From Cheiracanthium punctorium (Eukaryota > Arthropoda > Arachnida > Araneae > Cheiracanthiidae): DNA of 64,000 nt. The position numbers and the translations under genes were made by a program. Positions 42,151 through 53,674 of the stretch are shown here, one piece after another. Below the pieces are notes generated by a model, which saw nothing but the letters and a program-made list of their open reading frames with translations, made no database searches and was not told the DNA's origin. Position 1 is the stretch's first letter. The number at the start of each line of letters is the position of its first letter. The stretch is taken from positions 62,001-126,000 of the forward strand of contig JAWZYV010010330.1 in assembly GCA_038373885.1 (NCBI GenBank). Direction: 5' to 3'.

Positions 42151-44040
42151 AACGTTCATTCTTCATTGGAACGACGGAAAAACATTGACAGGGCTCTTTG
42201 ACAGGGTCTCCCAAGCTGGAATGGATAGTAATAATGGGTGATTCTATAAAGGTGGGTCACGAAATGTTAACTATAATCCATTTTCCAAATTTTGGAATTT
42301 CACTTTAATTTTTTTTTTGTACTAAGCGTAGAATAGAGTATACAAACATAAAAAGGTAGCCAGTGTTCTGGAAAATGACTCATTAAAACATTTAATTATC
42401 AGATCTGTAGGTCACGCATTTTTGACATCTTTTACTCAGTAGGTTACAGATTTTGGACATTGTTGATCTTTTGGTGACTGATTTTGAACATTGGATTTTT
42501 GAGATATGTGCATTCATAAGTGATAGGGCCTAAAAATGCATTAAATAGGTTCTGTATAATTGCATTTGGTTAATCAAATGTGTAAAATTTTCTTTTTCCT
42601 TTTTTTTTTGAAGTCTTTTGATATCCCTCTGAGCATCCTGGAAATGGGCAAATAATGTAAAGTTGTTTTTACGGTAAAATTTTCATGTAGCTTTAAAACT
42701 ATACAAAAAATTAAATTTTGATAGGAAGATTTGTAATTATTAAAAACAAGTTCCTAAATTACATGTAAGCTTCAATATCAGAACATACCTTATGATACCT
42801 GTCTGTTATAAATATTTAAGTTATAGATGCATTGCAGTGAAAACTGGAACGAAGTTGACGGGATTTTACGTCTCAGCCGCTTGGAGGGATATATTGGTTT
42901 TTGTGAGTCATACTTTTAAAAAAAGTGTTATAAGCATTATATTTAATTTCAATTGTGCATGTTATATGCATTTAAACAAATGTTCTTGGTCTCACGTTGA
43001 CTCATGATTAGAAGTATCAGTTTCTTTTAAACAATTAAGACATAAATAAGGGAATAAAAATACACAGAAACAAATTTATTGCTATTTAAAAGCACTTTAC
43101 AGGGTCATATAAATTACTAATTAAGTTTTAAAGGATGAAACCCTACAAAATATATAGCATTTGTTAATGCACGTCATTTAAAAAAATATATAAAACTGCC
43201 TTTAATAATAATAAAAAAAAATCCTAAAATTTTTGCGTTTTACCTCAGAGTTCTAAATAAAATTATACTATGTCTAGTTCACAAATTTATTCAAAAATGT
43301 ATCACTAATTCGATCATTATGCAATTTAAATTCGTCCAATAATTTTCTTAAGTGCATTTTCTGGGTATAAAACATTCCTAGTAAAATAAAAGCCTTACAA
43401 GCATTGAATGTCAGTTTATAAAGTTAGTAAGGTTTTACTTTTCCTTATAAATCGTACCTTTTGAATAATCATGTCGGAAAATACATAAAGATCGAAGCTG
43501 CCACCCTATTTATTCAACTGTACACATGTATTTGACATGCTCATCCATGATGTCGATTATTATTTCAATTAAATACACTCTATTTCTCAAAAAATTATGG
43601 AATTGGATAAATAAGATTGTTATGAATCACTTTCTTAAGTTTTTAGGACACTGACATTTTGTGACAATAAATTAAACATTAAAGAAATCGGTGTTTCGAT
43701 CGTTAGTTGATTTGGTTATCGTCGCTCAATAATTTATAAAAGTATATTTACAGCAGAGAAAATGTGGAAAATTTTATGAAAATGCTTTAAAACGCTGAAA
43801 AAATTATTTTAAAGTCTGATAAATGAGTTGAGATGATTCTATATTATTTTTTTTCTTCCAAACAGCATTGTTTAGATCGTTACTTTTCGACAAACAGTAC
43901 TGATTATGAACACACGTGATTCTTGTTGTGATAATTTAATATTTAAGCATGCTACTGCCCTATGTTGTCCGAAATAGTAAACAAATCATCCTTTTATTAT
44001 ATGTGTACAATATTTTGATTATGAAACTTCTATAGGCGTG
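42151..44040. other. AT-rich stretch, no gene recognised
   Basis: Nearly 1.9 kb of strongly AT-rich sequence. The only open frames are below 75 codons and show no motif. No repeat family of this window occurs in it. Confidence 0.5.
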
Positions 44041-44580
44041 TTAGAATTTTTTTTCTTTGTGTTGCAGAGCATCAACTAGCGTTAGAGATGTCCAAAATGA
44101 ACCCTTTGCGGCATCACCCCTAACAGATGATTGTAAGTATTGCAATTTCTCAATTTCGGATAATTGTTTGTTTCCTAAAACGGATGATTCAAAAAGTTTT
44201 TTGAATGAAATCCAAGTATCTGAATCACCATAAAAATGCGGAATATCGAACTTTGGAAGCTTTATTAATGATTGTTGCTTGGGATCAATTTGAGACGTAC
44301 TTTGTATTTTACCTGTACCTTTATTTTCCAAATCAATTTGTAAGTCTAAAATAAAGTCTTGACATTTCATATAAAAATCGAAATTTCCATCACTATCTTT
44401 ATCTGATAAATCGGTGAATAGATTCGATAATCGCTGTTCAAGAGACTGCAGCCTATTTTTAAAAACCGAAATTTTAGCCTCTTCATCATTTTCGAATACT
44501 GCAATTCTCACTTTCAAACTTTCGATTTAATTACCCAACTGATTAAAATGCGTTTCCGTTTTTGATGATTTTCGTCCCAT
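44041..44580 (-). pseudogene. Decayed BEL/Pao retrotransposon gag
   Basis: Read on the minus strand, an ATG at 44578-44580 begins MGRKSSKTETHFNQLGN, then a TAA stop falls at codon 18 (44527-44529) and the same frame continues for about 160 codons. The middle carries LPKFDIPHFYGDSDTWISF and LSEIEKLQYLQSSVRGDA, the hallmark of the DUF1759-type Gag region of BEL/Pao elements (consensus idea: LPK-F-GD--W-SF, then E-L-YL-S-L-G-A). A Glu/Lys-rich coiled-coil-like segment precedes it. After RGDA the sequence no longer resembles Gag, and I find no protease, RT or integrase beyond. The 5' part of the element, possibly with its LTR, may occupy 44581-45180, but I could not define LTR edges. Confidence 0.82.
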
Positions 44581-45200
44581 ACTTCTGGTTTACGCTTACA
44601 CATATGAATCACAATATACAAACACTTTCAAAATAAATCTTACGATTTACACGTTTAATGATTTTTTGCTAAAGTAATACATAAAAGAAACAAATAACCA
44701 CATAAGTGATAATAACCAATTTATGACAGCGAGAATGCTTCACAGTTACTTCTATTTCCAATTATGAATACTCGCAATAATAAACGATTTTCGAGAATAA
44801 GTTTTGTTTTAGAATAGAATTTCTTTTAGATTTTAGAATAAGTTCTCCGGCTCGACGGACCATAATTTATGGATAGCAGATTACTACCATAACTAAAAGT
44901 TTTAAATGAATAAGATTTTAAGAATGAATATTGTGTTTTAATTGACTCTAAGAGAATAAAAATTTTACCTACCTCATTATCTCTCTGAGTTCGCCGGGCA
45001 TAAGAAAAGAATGGGACTGGCACACAACGCAACGAGACTTTAGATTTGGTTTTAACATTTAAGTAAACTTAAATTCGATTCATAAAATAAAGCCTCACAT
45101 CACGTACCAACACCAAACACGAATTTACATAGAATGACGAAATACCGATGCTTCTCCACACAATAAGTAACAACAACAATAACAAAAAATTAGGTTTCCG
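44581..45200 (-). other. Possible 5' leader/LTR of the BEL/Pao copy
   Basis: The AT-rich DNA immediately upstream of the gag start (on the minus strand) is where the leader and LTR should lie. It contains one GC-rich phrase, CGCCGGGCATAAGAAAAG, near 44993. No matching second LTR was found in the window, so the assignment rests on position alone. Confidence 0.25.
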
Positions 45201-45305
45201 GCGATGACGCTACAGTTCGAAAAGATGAAAATAAAATAAAAATAAAAGTTTATATATACAGTCTCGCGTTCACTTCCGCTCTGGAGGAACAACACCAATA
45301 TTATT

Positions 45306-45490
45306 CAGTTGGCCCAAATGGAAAGGTCCAGCGTTCGAGCCCAACGCTCGGCTGTCGATAGAACGGTCTGGAGTTTGGGTCGGTTTTCTCCAGATGGAAC
45401 GTGAGTACGCGTTACAACCCCTTAGAAATATCTCCGTCCGAGGCAGCTCTGGATAGACAGATGTTCTTCGTGTAGGCGTGCCACAACACT
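45306..45490 (+). repeat. tRNA-derived SINE, GTCTGGAGTTTGGG family, copy 2
   Basis: The B-box-like GGTCCAGCGTTCGAGCCC (45326-45343) is followed by CTGTCGATAGAACGGTCTGG, TTTGGGTCGGTTTTCTCCAG and ATGGAACGTGAGTACGCGTT. The A-box half is degraded. The end is diverged, with CCACAACACTC instead of a clean CAA tail. Confidence 0.75.
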
Positions 45491-46781
45491 CGAGCAAATA
45501 TTAGATCCCATTCTCAAATTAAAATCAAAATATACTGTGATACCTCACCCTAATAGAACAACTAGGTCCACTTTCAACGCCATTCGTTTATAGCGTTCTA
45601 AATAATGACCGGGACTATTAGAGAGTACAGGGATCGCGTTCTTTGTTTTAAATGAAATGGATAACCTTTTGCTCTTGTTATGAATGCGTAGATAGAACAG
45701 TGATGTACAGCTATAGAAAAGGCCCACTTGCTTTTTATTCGGTCGTTCATTGCACAGCAAAGTTATATATACACCGCCCGTTTACAAATAACGTATACTT
45801 TCACACAATTGCTTGCCATACGGTTTTTATAAGGGGCAATCTGCATATTGAATTCTGCATAAACTTCATTTTTTTAAAACTAGATAACCCTATTTTGGCT
45901 TTTTTAAAACGAAAGAAAATCTTTCATTTTAAAAAAACAAGTGACACTTGTGAATTCAAGAAAAGCAATTCACAAAGAATTCACAAGTGACACTTGTGAA
46001 TTCTTTAGTACGCGATTTTAAAGGATTATCTTCAAACTGAGAACGGTACATAAAAGTTCCAAACTTTCTCCACTGATAAGAATTTCGTTCATGGGAACTA
46101 AAACACGCATGAGTTACAAGGGAAATGAATCATTAGTTTTAAAAATTTCTTTACTGAAAATATAAAAAACGTCATTTGTTATTTCATCCAATTTAAAATA
46201 GGCAATTGTATAATAAACAAACATGGGTTTACTGATACATTTTGTGAATGTAATTCTTTTAGAAAATATAAGTGTAAAATAACCATTTTGATAGTTAGCA
46301 TTCGTTGATTATTACATCTCGAACCGAAACTATCCACTTAAAATTTTTCTCGATTTAACTAAAATAACAACTTACCTTATACTTATTGTTTACTGACAAT
46401 TCAAAAACTTTTCTATTATCTATTTTATCGGATAGAGTTATTTTAATCAATTGGACTCATAGTTTGCCATATCATAATATTAATATTAAAATGGGTCGTA
46501 AAACATTACAAAATGTAACATTTTTGTTTCACTGTGCCAATAAACCTTTGAATATTTTCAAATTCTATTCGAAATTTTTAATCATAATATATTTTACAAT
46601 AATTAGGTCACTCTTTCATCTTTAAGTAATGAAGCAGTGCTCTCTCAATGGGCTTACGATTTTTGTAAAACTTTCAAACGTACGCACAAACACTTTCTGA
46701 TTTATTTTGGAATGTTTTTTATAGACGGGTTGAATGGTGTCAAAAAGTTGCCAAGGGTGAGACTCTGCTCTCTGCTCGGGG
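45491..46781. other. AT-rich stretch with a 27-bp palindrome
   Basis: No gene recognised. At 45977-46003 GAATTCACAAGTG and CACTTGTGAATTC flank a single A, a perfect palindrome; ACAAGTGACACTTGTGAATTC also occurs just upstream at about 45939-45959. The minus and plus open frames here are short. Confidence 0.45.
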
Positions 46782-47047
46782 CCCACCATGGCCGAGTGAG
46801 TAAGACGCCCAAAATGGTTGACGTGCAAAGGTCCCAGGTTAGGGCCTATCGCGCGACTGTGGGTCTAACGGTCTGGAGTTTGGGACCTTCTGGTTTTCGG
46901 TCTAACGGTCTGGAGTTTGGGTCGGTTTTCTCTATTTGCCACGTGAATACGCGTCAGAACCCATTAGAAAGTCTACCGACCCAGGCACCTTCCATCCTAG
47001 GTAGATAGTTCATGCGTAGCTTTGCCGTAACAACAGGAAAAAACAAA
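46782..47047 (+). repeat. tRNA-derived SINE, GTCTGGAGTTTGGG family, copy 3
   Basis: The head CCACCATGGCCGAGTGAGTA has a good A box (TGGCCGAGTGA) as in Leu/Ser-type tRNAs, and AAGGTCCCAGGTTAGGGCC is a diverged B box. The body carries GGTCTAACGGTCTGGAGTTT twice in a row (a local 40-bp duplication), then CCACGTGAATACGCGTCAGA and CCATCCTAGGTAGATAG, and an AACAACAGGAAAAAACAA tail. Confidence 0.85.
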
Positions 47048-47171
47048 ACTGCTCTCTAAACCAATGCAAGCACGAAAGTTACTTAGCAATGGTGGACATT
47101 GAAAAATGATTTCAAGTAATGTAGGGAAATTAACGCGGATAATTTTCATGTAGTAAACGTATGAAAGAGTC

Positions 47172-47207
<36 letters not shown>

Positions 47208-48539
47208 CTTTTTTCCACTTTTACACTATTTTGTGGCAACACCATTTTTCACTTTTTACAATTCTAAAAATTGGCAACACATATTACTTGTTTAAATGAG
47301 TTTTCTATGTGCTCAAGGTCTGGTATGTAGATTTATAATTGCTATTTCTATTTTTGTTATCTTTTTGATTTTTTTTTCCTTTATATAGTAGCGTAGGGCC
47401 CAGAACGTGTGGAGTTAATATCTCTTTTGATATCCACACAACCGAAACCCTACTATTTTGTTTGCTTTTAATTATAATCCACTGTTTGTGGTCCCTGAAG
47501 ATGGTGGCAGTGGTTATAATTTCCGTTCCATTCTATTTTCACATTAATTCTTGCGCTTTGTTTGGCTTGGCTTTTATTTTTATTTATTTTCTCTTCAAGG
47601 TGTGGTTTCTGGTTCTTGCTTAGAGTTGTTGTATTTATATGCGAGGGGTGTCTTGTTTGCAGTGTGTTTTGTGTTTTACTTATTGGTTATATATATATAT
47701 ATATTTCTGCGGAAATTTATTTGCGAAGCGAAATGAATATAACTCAAAGTTAGGCACCCTCCAACTTTACAAATCTACAATTTATTTGCTTCAGAATTTG
47801 CGATTTTTAAACACCGCTCACTTTTACTGTTTTCATGCAAAATAAATTTAATTTACAGATGAATATTTTTTTACATAACTTTTAAAAAACTGTGATTTTG
47901 CAAATTAGATATGGCCCCCTAACTTCTAAAAGCGAAGGATTTTAATTAATATAAAATCAACTATAAGTGCACGTAAAACTGGAATTTTGCGAAGTCACAA
48001 AAAATTTTCTTCTTCGTCTATTTCTGTAGGCATTTGGCTAGGTCGCTCTTCGTGTTTTTTTCGACTTATCATAATTCAGATTAATATATCTTATTAAAAA
48101 AAATATATAACAATAGTTGTTTGGACTGTTTAGTTCTAGTAGTACGCATAAAAATGAACTTCTTAATATTAAATGAGGTATAAATTAAGTATGAAAAATA
48201 TTTTAACATAGAGAGAGGGAAATTTTGAATTAAATCGTCGGCCATCGTCATTTAGAATTAAAATGGCGATTGGGAACAACCTGTAGGTACAACATTCCGT
48301 TCCATTTTTATTTATCTTGGGTTGCAAATTACGGTAATTTTAATAATTAAGTGTCTTCCAATTCCTTAACGGGTGCGTGGATCACTCATGGGTTCACTTT
48401 CGTTTTCATCTAGTTCTTTTGGGAGCGTTGAAATGTGTGCATAATTCCTAGAGACCCGTGACTGCAAAGCTCGCCAGAATGCAGAGAGTTTTTAGTTTGG
48501 GGAGAGTGGGGGCGTTAAAATAGGAATTCACTCTTTCTT
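47048..48539. other. AT-rich stretch with TA microsatellites
   Basis: No gene recognised. TA runs lie at 47176-47205 and 47687-47705. Open frames around 47551-47845 are hydrophobic only because of TA/TTT-rich composition. Otherwise nothing distinctive. Confidence 0.5.
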
Positions 48540-49035
48540 GTACCATAAAACACATCTTTGGAATGGAAATCTAAAATCGCCTTCTGAAACTGAATCACCT
48601 GCTGAAATAATAAAAAAATCGTCTAATTAAAACCGCCTACTTTTACTTAAAATCGCCCACTGAAACTGTTTTACAATCCTCGCTTGGCATATTCGAACTA
48701 TAAGCATATCCCAACTATCCTCTACCATTTTTAAATACTGTTTAGAATGGACATCTTAATCCATAAGTGTGTCGTGTTTTCCTTCCTTGTTTCCTTGTTC
48801 CACAAAACTCTTCTTCAGAACAGAAATCGATGTTAAAATGGCCTACCAAAACGGTTCGATAGTCTTCGCCAGGCATTGTCAAACTATGCTTCACCACCTT
48901 CATAAATATTATTTGGAAAGTATGATGTGTACCTCATTTGTCTTCTCTGTTCTATAAAACACTTCTTCGGAATAGAAATCTTTATATTTAAATCGCCTAC
49001 TCAAACGATTTTACAATCTTCGCCAGGCGTTTTCT
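48540..49035 (-). repeat. Dispersed tandem repeat (CCTGGCGAANATT family), about three inverted units
   Basis: The inverse landmarks CGCTTGGCAT, CGCCAGGCAT and CGCCAGGCGT occur at 48682, 48867 and 49021 (spacing 185 and 154 bp), each preceded by ACAATC or AGTCTT and by TAAAACAC / AAAACTCTTCTTC-type words. Same family as 40797-41092. One unit has an extra CTTCCTTGTTTCCTTGTTCC, hence the uneven spacing. Confidence 0.78.
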
Positions 49036-51047
49036 AACTATTCTCGAAATACATTTATAATAAATGGTCACGATTTGGCACCGAATTGAGCTATCCTTTA
49101 TCAAAAAATGCAAGCCTTGTACAACTTTCAACATTTTATGAACCCCCCCCCCCTCCACGTGTGTGTTGATCTGGCAAAGACATTTAAAAATATCTTCACC
49201 GTGGCAGTTCATTTCTACAAAACTTCTTGGCAAGATCGCGTAGACAAAAATGCGTGGACAGAATTCTCGTACTGAGCGAAATAGCACGCTAGACATAGTG
49301 CTTAAAAAAAAAAAAAAAAAAAAAAAAAACTGATATTCCTCAAATAACGGATACATTTCGGCAGCACTGCTCCATAAAATTTCCATGAATTGAAAAGAAT
49401 TAATTTTTGAGAGAGTAACCAATAATGAATAAATATCGAGAAAAACCAATTTTCTGACTACTTGCAAAAATTCGAAAAGGTAACTTTCTTGCGATGGACA
49501 CATAAATATATAGGGATGATTAGAGTGGGGAGGAACGGAACATCCTACATTGTGCCTCAAGGAGAAACCTTGTTTTACTTTCTGTTTTTGTAAGTTTAAA
49601 TTTATCTAAAATGTACCGATGACTTAAACTTAAATATTAAAGAATTTTTACGCGAAAGTTGTTTTGTCAATGGTTGAGCACACGTCTACTAGGAACTAGC
49701 AAATATCTCGTTCTTTTCGCACGGTGAGAATTACTTTTCTTACTTTCTTGAGTAGGAAGAAGGAATCGGTGCTTGTGCCACCTCTTTATGGCAAGTTCTA
49801 CAGTCCTAGGTGGAAATGTTGTAGTTTCGGAAAGATCCCATATTTTTAAAGCTTTAATTTAGGCTAGAAAGACTACTAACGCTTAAATTCTGCAAATTGT
49901 CAGTTTGTTGCATGTCAATGACTTCGTGAGTCATTTTTTTGAGAAATATCGGGTTACCTATCACCCAAAATTGCAAACTTTGGCAATCGTTAGGCAGGGT
50001 TAAAAAAGAAAAAAGTTATCTACGAAGGTTTTAAAATCGCGACATTTGCGATCTCACTTGAAATTTAAAAGTGAATGACAGCTTCTACAGAAAACAAAGA
50101 AGCTCAAGCTAATAATTCATGGCGCACGATAATTTAAAAAAAATATATAAATAGAATTACGGGCCTATTCTCATGGTAATCAAAATTTGAGAAATGACGG
50201 AATTATTTCAAGCCTAACGTCCCGTTTTCATTAAAGTCTGTTAACGTAGGTTTCTAAGTCTTTTTTAAACTTATCAATCTCACTTGCTATAGCTAGCTTT
50301 ACATAAAAAGATATCTCCTGTTGGTCCATTTTGACTCGATAAGGTATCGGAAAAGTTACCTTGAACGTGAAAATTCACTACAAATAGGAGAATGAGTAGA
50401 TTTTCAAAAATATTAAGTGGCTTGTGGCGTTTTCCATATCGTTCTACAAATCTGTTGAAATTTTCAAGCCGTGATCGAACAATGTGGATTTGTATTCGCA
50501 TCCTAGATAGAGAGACAAACTTTCACATTTAACTCCTGATAGTGCTAGTTTATCAGGAATATCCCATCCGTTTTTTATCAAAGAATAGGATGTTACATTT
50601 ATTTAAAGTAAGGGGGCTGTCGGGCGTTCAATGAGAAAAGGAACAAACGCTATAAGAAATCGCACCGTCCATTTTTCGATGTCTTCTGTCTGTAAGTATA
50701 TTTTTGCCAGTTCTTTGAAAGGTTTTGGAAAATAAAAATTTGATCTCTTATGCTCTGCTGTTACCTTTAAAAAAAAGGGAAAAGTGAAAATTCATATCAG
50801 AAAGTATTTTATTTTTTAAATAATTCACTGTGTAGGGCCCAACCATTACTCTTAAAAAAGAAAAGTAAAATTTTAATCAAGAATCTGCATTCTTAATTAA
50901 AATGTAGGTATCAAGCTCAATATTTCACTGCAGTTTTACTGAAAATCCATGTCAACTTTGACTGTCCAATTTAGGTGACATTATAGTAAAAAATGGCATG
51001 GACGCCACACCACCTGCAACCCATTGTAATAAATATTTTTAAATAAA

Positions 51048-51080
<33 letters not shown>

Positions 51081-51960
51081 TACAGTACATAAATGACCTG
51101 TTTATCTGGGTTTTGACGCAAAAGATTTGCACAATGTTTCATAGTTATGAAAATATTTCAATTTTTGTATGAAAATCCAGTTTTCTTCTAAGAAAAAAGC
51201 ACATTTGAAAATACTAATAAACAAACACAGAAATAGTATATTCTGCTAAACACAGCTAGTCATGATCCCTATATCCTACCAAAATTTCGCGTCCCTATTT
51301 TAACACTTTATAAGATGGGACTCGGCTCGTCCAGAAAATGGACGCAAAACACGCTTCTTCAGAAAGCGCTTTTAAAGATTGGAATGCTCTACAAAATGCC
51401 GTCCTTCTGCTTCATTATTTCCTGCATAAATCAGCTTCTAGTGATCGCAGAAACGAAAGTAACAAGATTTTGGAATCCTCCTCTCGCGATAGGAAATAAA
51501 CAAATAAAGATTTGTTTCGAGGATTTTTTGGGTCATCTCGTACCTTGACGGACACTTCATGCCACTTGCAACTTCCAGAAAAAAACCCTCCTTAAACACA
51601 AAAATTCCCCTCACCCATGTGCCGAAGAGTTATCCTTTCAGGGATATAGGATGGCCCATTCTCATGCGTGCGATCCAGATTTTTTGCAAGAGCGTTTGGC
51701 ATACAGGTTACAGGTTCGATGTTTGTCATCGCGTATAGTCGAAACACGTTCAAACGAAACAGTCTCCATTTTTCGTAGTCTCAGTCACACGTTGTATCAT
51801 TCAAAAAGCCGTTTGAATGTTGTAGTATTCCTTGAGAGAAACCACAGGCCCTATCTTGGATTGGGAGGGCCGAACGCCTTCCGAGCCCCTTCCCCGGATG
51901 CGCCACTGGCGAAGGAACATTCCAGACGATTTTACGGAGAGAATTCATTCCGGTTCTTGC
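49036..51960. other. Repeat-poor AT-rich stretch, no gene recognised
   Basis: A 187-codon minus-strand open frame (49560-48997) runs through the dispersed repeat and a 26-base A tract (49304-49329), so it is not credible. A TA run is at 51048-51083. CATCCTCTTCCC-like phrases are absent. Plus-strand frames from 51315 to 51548 and 51651 to 52166 are unsupported; the second crosses into the next SINE. Confidence 0.45.
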
Positions 51961-52195
51961 CCCACCGTGGCGCAGTGGATAAGACACTCCAAAAGGGTAG
52001 ATGGCTGGAAGTGTGGATGTCTAGCACACTGACCCGGCCTATCGCGCGGAGCTGTCGATCGAACGATCTGGAGTTTGGGTCGGTTTTCTCCACATGCAAT
52101 GTGTATACGCGTGAGAACCTCTCGAAAAGGCACTCCCCCCATCCTTGGCAGAGAGCCGTTGCTTAAGCTTTGGCATAACACAACACAACACATCA
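51961..52195 (+). repeat. tRNA-derived SINE, GTCTGGAGTTTGGG family, copy 4
   Basis: The head CCCACCGTGGCGCAGTGGAT has an intact A box (TGGCGCAGTGG). GACCCGGCCTATCGCGCGGA replaces most of the B box. The body CTGTCGATCGAACGATCTGG and TTGGGTCGGTTTTCTCCACA leads to ATCCTTGGCAGAGAGCCG and a CATAACACAACACAACACATC tail. Confidence 0.85.
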
Positions 52196-52291
52196 CAAAG
52201 TTGTTCCCTATCGGAATAAGAGGGTCGAAGGAGCCTTCTTTTTGCTGCGAGAGCCATGGCAGCTAAGATGATTTTCGATTCGAATGCCATA

Positions 52292-53173
52292 CAGTCGAAC
52301 CTCGATCGAACGAATGGATTGGGACCCACACATTGGTTCGTTCCATCGAATATCCATTTTTGTGAAGAGTACAGTACAAAAATACCAAAGCAAAATACCC
52401 TTAGGTATAGATATGAAAAAAAGAAGGAGGATGGTTGACTGCGAGCTTCAAAATGATACGTTAGGCGATCCACTTTAAACGAATCTAAATTCTTGAATGT
52501 CACTTGTTCTTAAAACTTATGCATAATGCATACATACTTATTGGCATTTTGGAAAGAAATCCTGGATAGTGCTTTGTTTTGACTTTCCAAAGTTCTGGGT
52601 CTCTATTTTCTAACTTCGTAAGAACAACATCATCCACCCCGTGAGACAAAATAATTTTTTTTAAGCGTTCAAGCTGCAAACGGCTTCTTGGAAGGTCACT
52701 TTTTTAAATTCAATTTCCGTTTCTTCGTCCTCTCTTCGCTGCTTTCAGAATCGTCCTTCTCTTTCTGTTCACTATCGCAGGTACTGAGCTATGCATCGCA
52801 AGACACCTATTCTGTAACATTTCCATGACTAGAAACATCTTCCCATCCAGCCATTGGATCATGGTTATCCACGGCGTCATTGTCAATGACTGTTCGCTGT
52901 TTTCGTAGACACTTGCTTCGTTTGGAGAAAGGAGAACAAAAAAAGTTGTTGTATGACACACTTGGATGAGGGTGCGAAAGATTCAAAATTGTGTGTGCTA
53001 AAATTTCGAACTTATAGTTTCATGTGCGAATTTCATTTCGGCGAGGGTGGTTCGTTCCATCTAATCTAAAAATTCGTTCCATCGGAACATTTTAGCACCC
53101 TTTTTGTCGGGACAAAAAAAAAAAAAAAAAAAATATTCGTTCAATCAAAGTACGTTCAATCGAGGTTGGACTG
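52292..53173 (-). mobile_element. Tigger/pogo-like element copy 3, inverted, with transposase tail remnant
   Basis: Ends CAGTCGAACCTCGATCGAAC and CAATCGAGGTTGGACTG lie between TA dinucleotides (52290-52291 and 53174-53175). It is the inverse of 11092-11967 over most of its 882 bp. Minus-strand DNA from about 52930 to 52690 contains the same broken acidic tail (words such as NEASVYENSEQ and STCDSEQKEKDDSESSEE in mixed frames). A 20-base A tract is at 53114-53133. There is no catalytic domain. Confidence 0.87.
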
Positions 53174-53175
53174 TA

Positions 53176-53670
53176 TTCGGTGCGATGCTGCGCTATCACA
53201 CGAGGATCATCACCAGGAAGAGGACATCCCAAGACCCGATGTGTCTGAAATTCGCTTCCATCTCGGACGAAGATGGAAAACATCCACCCAAAGAGGCAAA
53301 ACGATCTTCCCAGGGACGTCAGAGGAACGCCGCAAACACGCCGTCTCGCGATCGGGCGGAGCGGTCAGTGCGCCGCGGCGAGAACGCCCTCGCCTGCCGC
53401 GGAAGGAGGCAGCGGGGGCGGCCCGGCAGCCGACTCTCGGACACGGCGCGCTGGCCCCCCTACTTTCGTTCCGCCATCCACACTGACAGGAGACGCGGGT
53501 CGGCTTCTATTTCTTTTTTTTTCTCTTCTTACTTTTTCTGCCTGCCTCCTTTTCCTCCCACATTGAAAATGAAAAAAAGAGGGCTATTGTGTGGACTCGG
53601 ACTTGTGTAAACAAAGGGAAGGGTTCATGGAATACGTTAGATAACAGCGTGAGTGACGGAGACAGTTTAT
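53176..53670. other. GC-rich block of unknown origin
   Basis: From about 53290 to 53500 the DNA is GC- and CpG-rich (GCGGTCAGTGCGCCGCGGCG, GGGGGCGGCCCGGCAGCCGA). Three plus-strand frames stay open for 97-168 codons at once, which is what GC-rich sequence does by chance. I recognise no domain. It could be a promoter/CpG island, a first exon or GC-rich repeat debris. Confidence 0.4.
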
Positions 53671-53674
53671 TTAA

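Noticed and set aside
44581..45200. Defined LTR for the BEL/Pao copy
   Set aside because: No second LTR, no clear TG...CA edges and no identifiable primer-binding site, so only a positional guess is recorded.
46782..46860. Candidate functional tRNA-Leu/Ser gene
   Set aside because: Only the A box is good; the B box is diverged and the sequence continues into a shared SINE body and tail.
47551..47845. Hydrophobic short membrane proteins
   Set aside because: Hydrophobicity follows from TA and T-rich low-complexity sequence.
48997..49560. 187-codon open frame on the minus strand
   Set aside because: It includes the translation of a 26-base A tract as poly-Phe and passes into a dispersed tandem repeat; no domain.
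51651..52166. 171-codon open frame on the plus strand
   Set aside because: The second half translates a SINE; no domain in the first half.
53104..53610. 168-codon open frame on the plus strand
   Set aside because: Starts in the Tigger terminus and poly-A tract, and continues through GC-rich DNA open in three frames at once.
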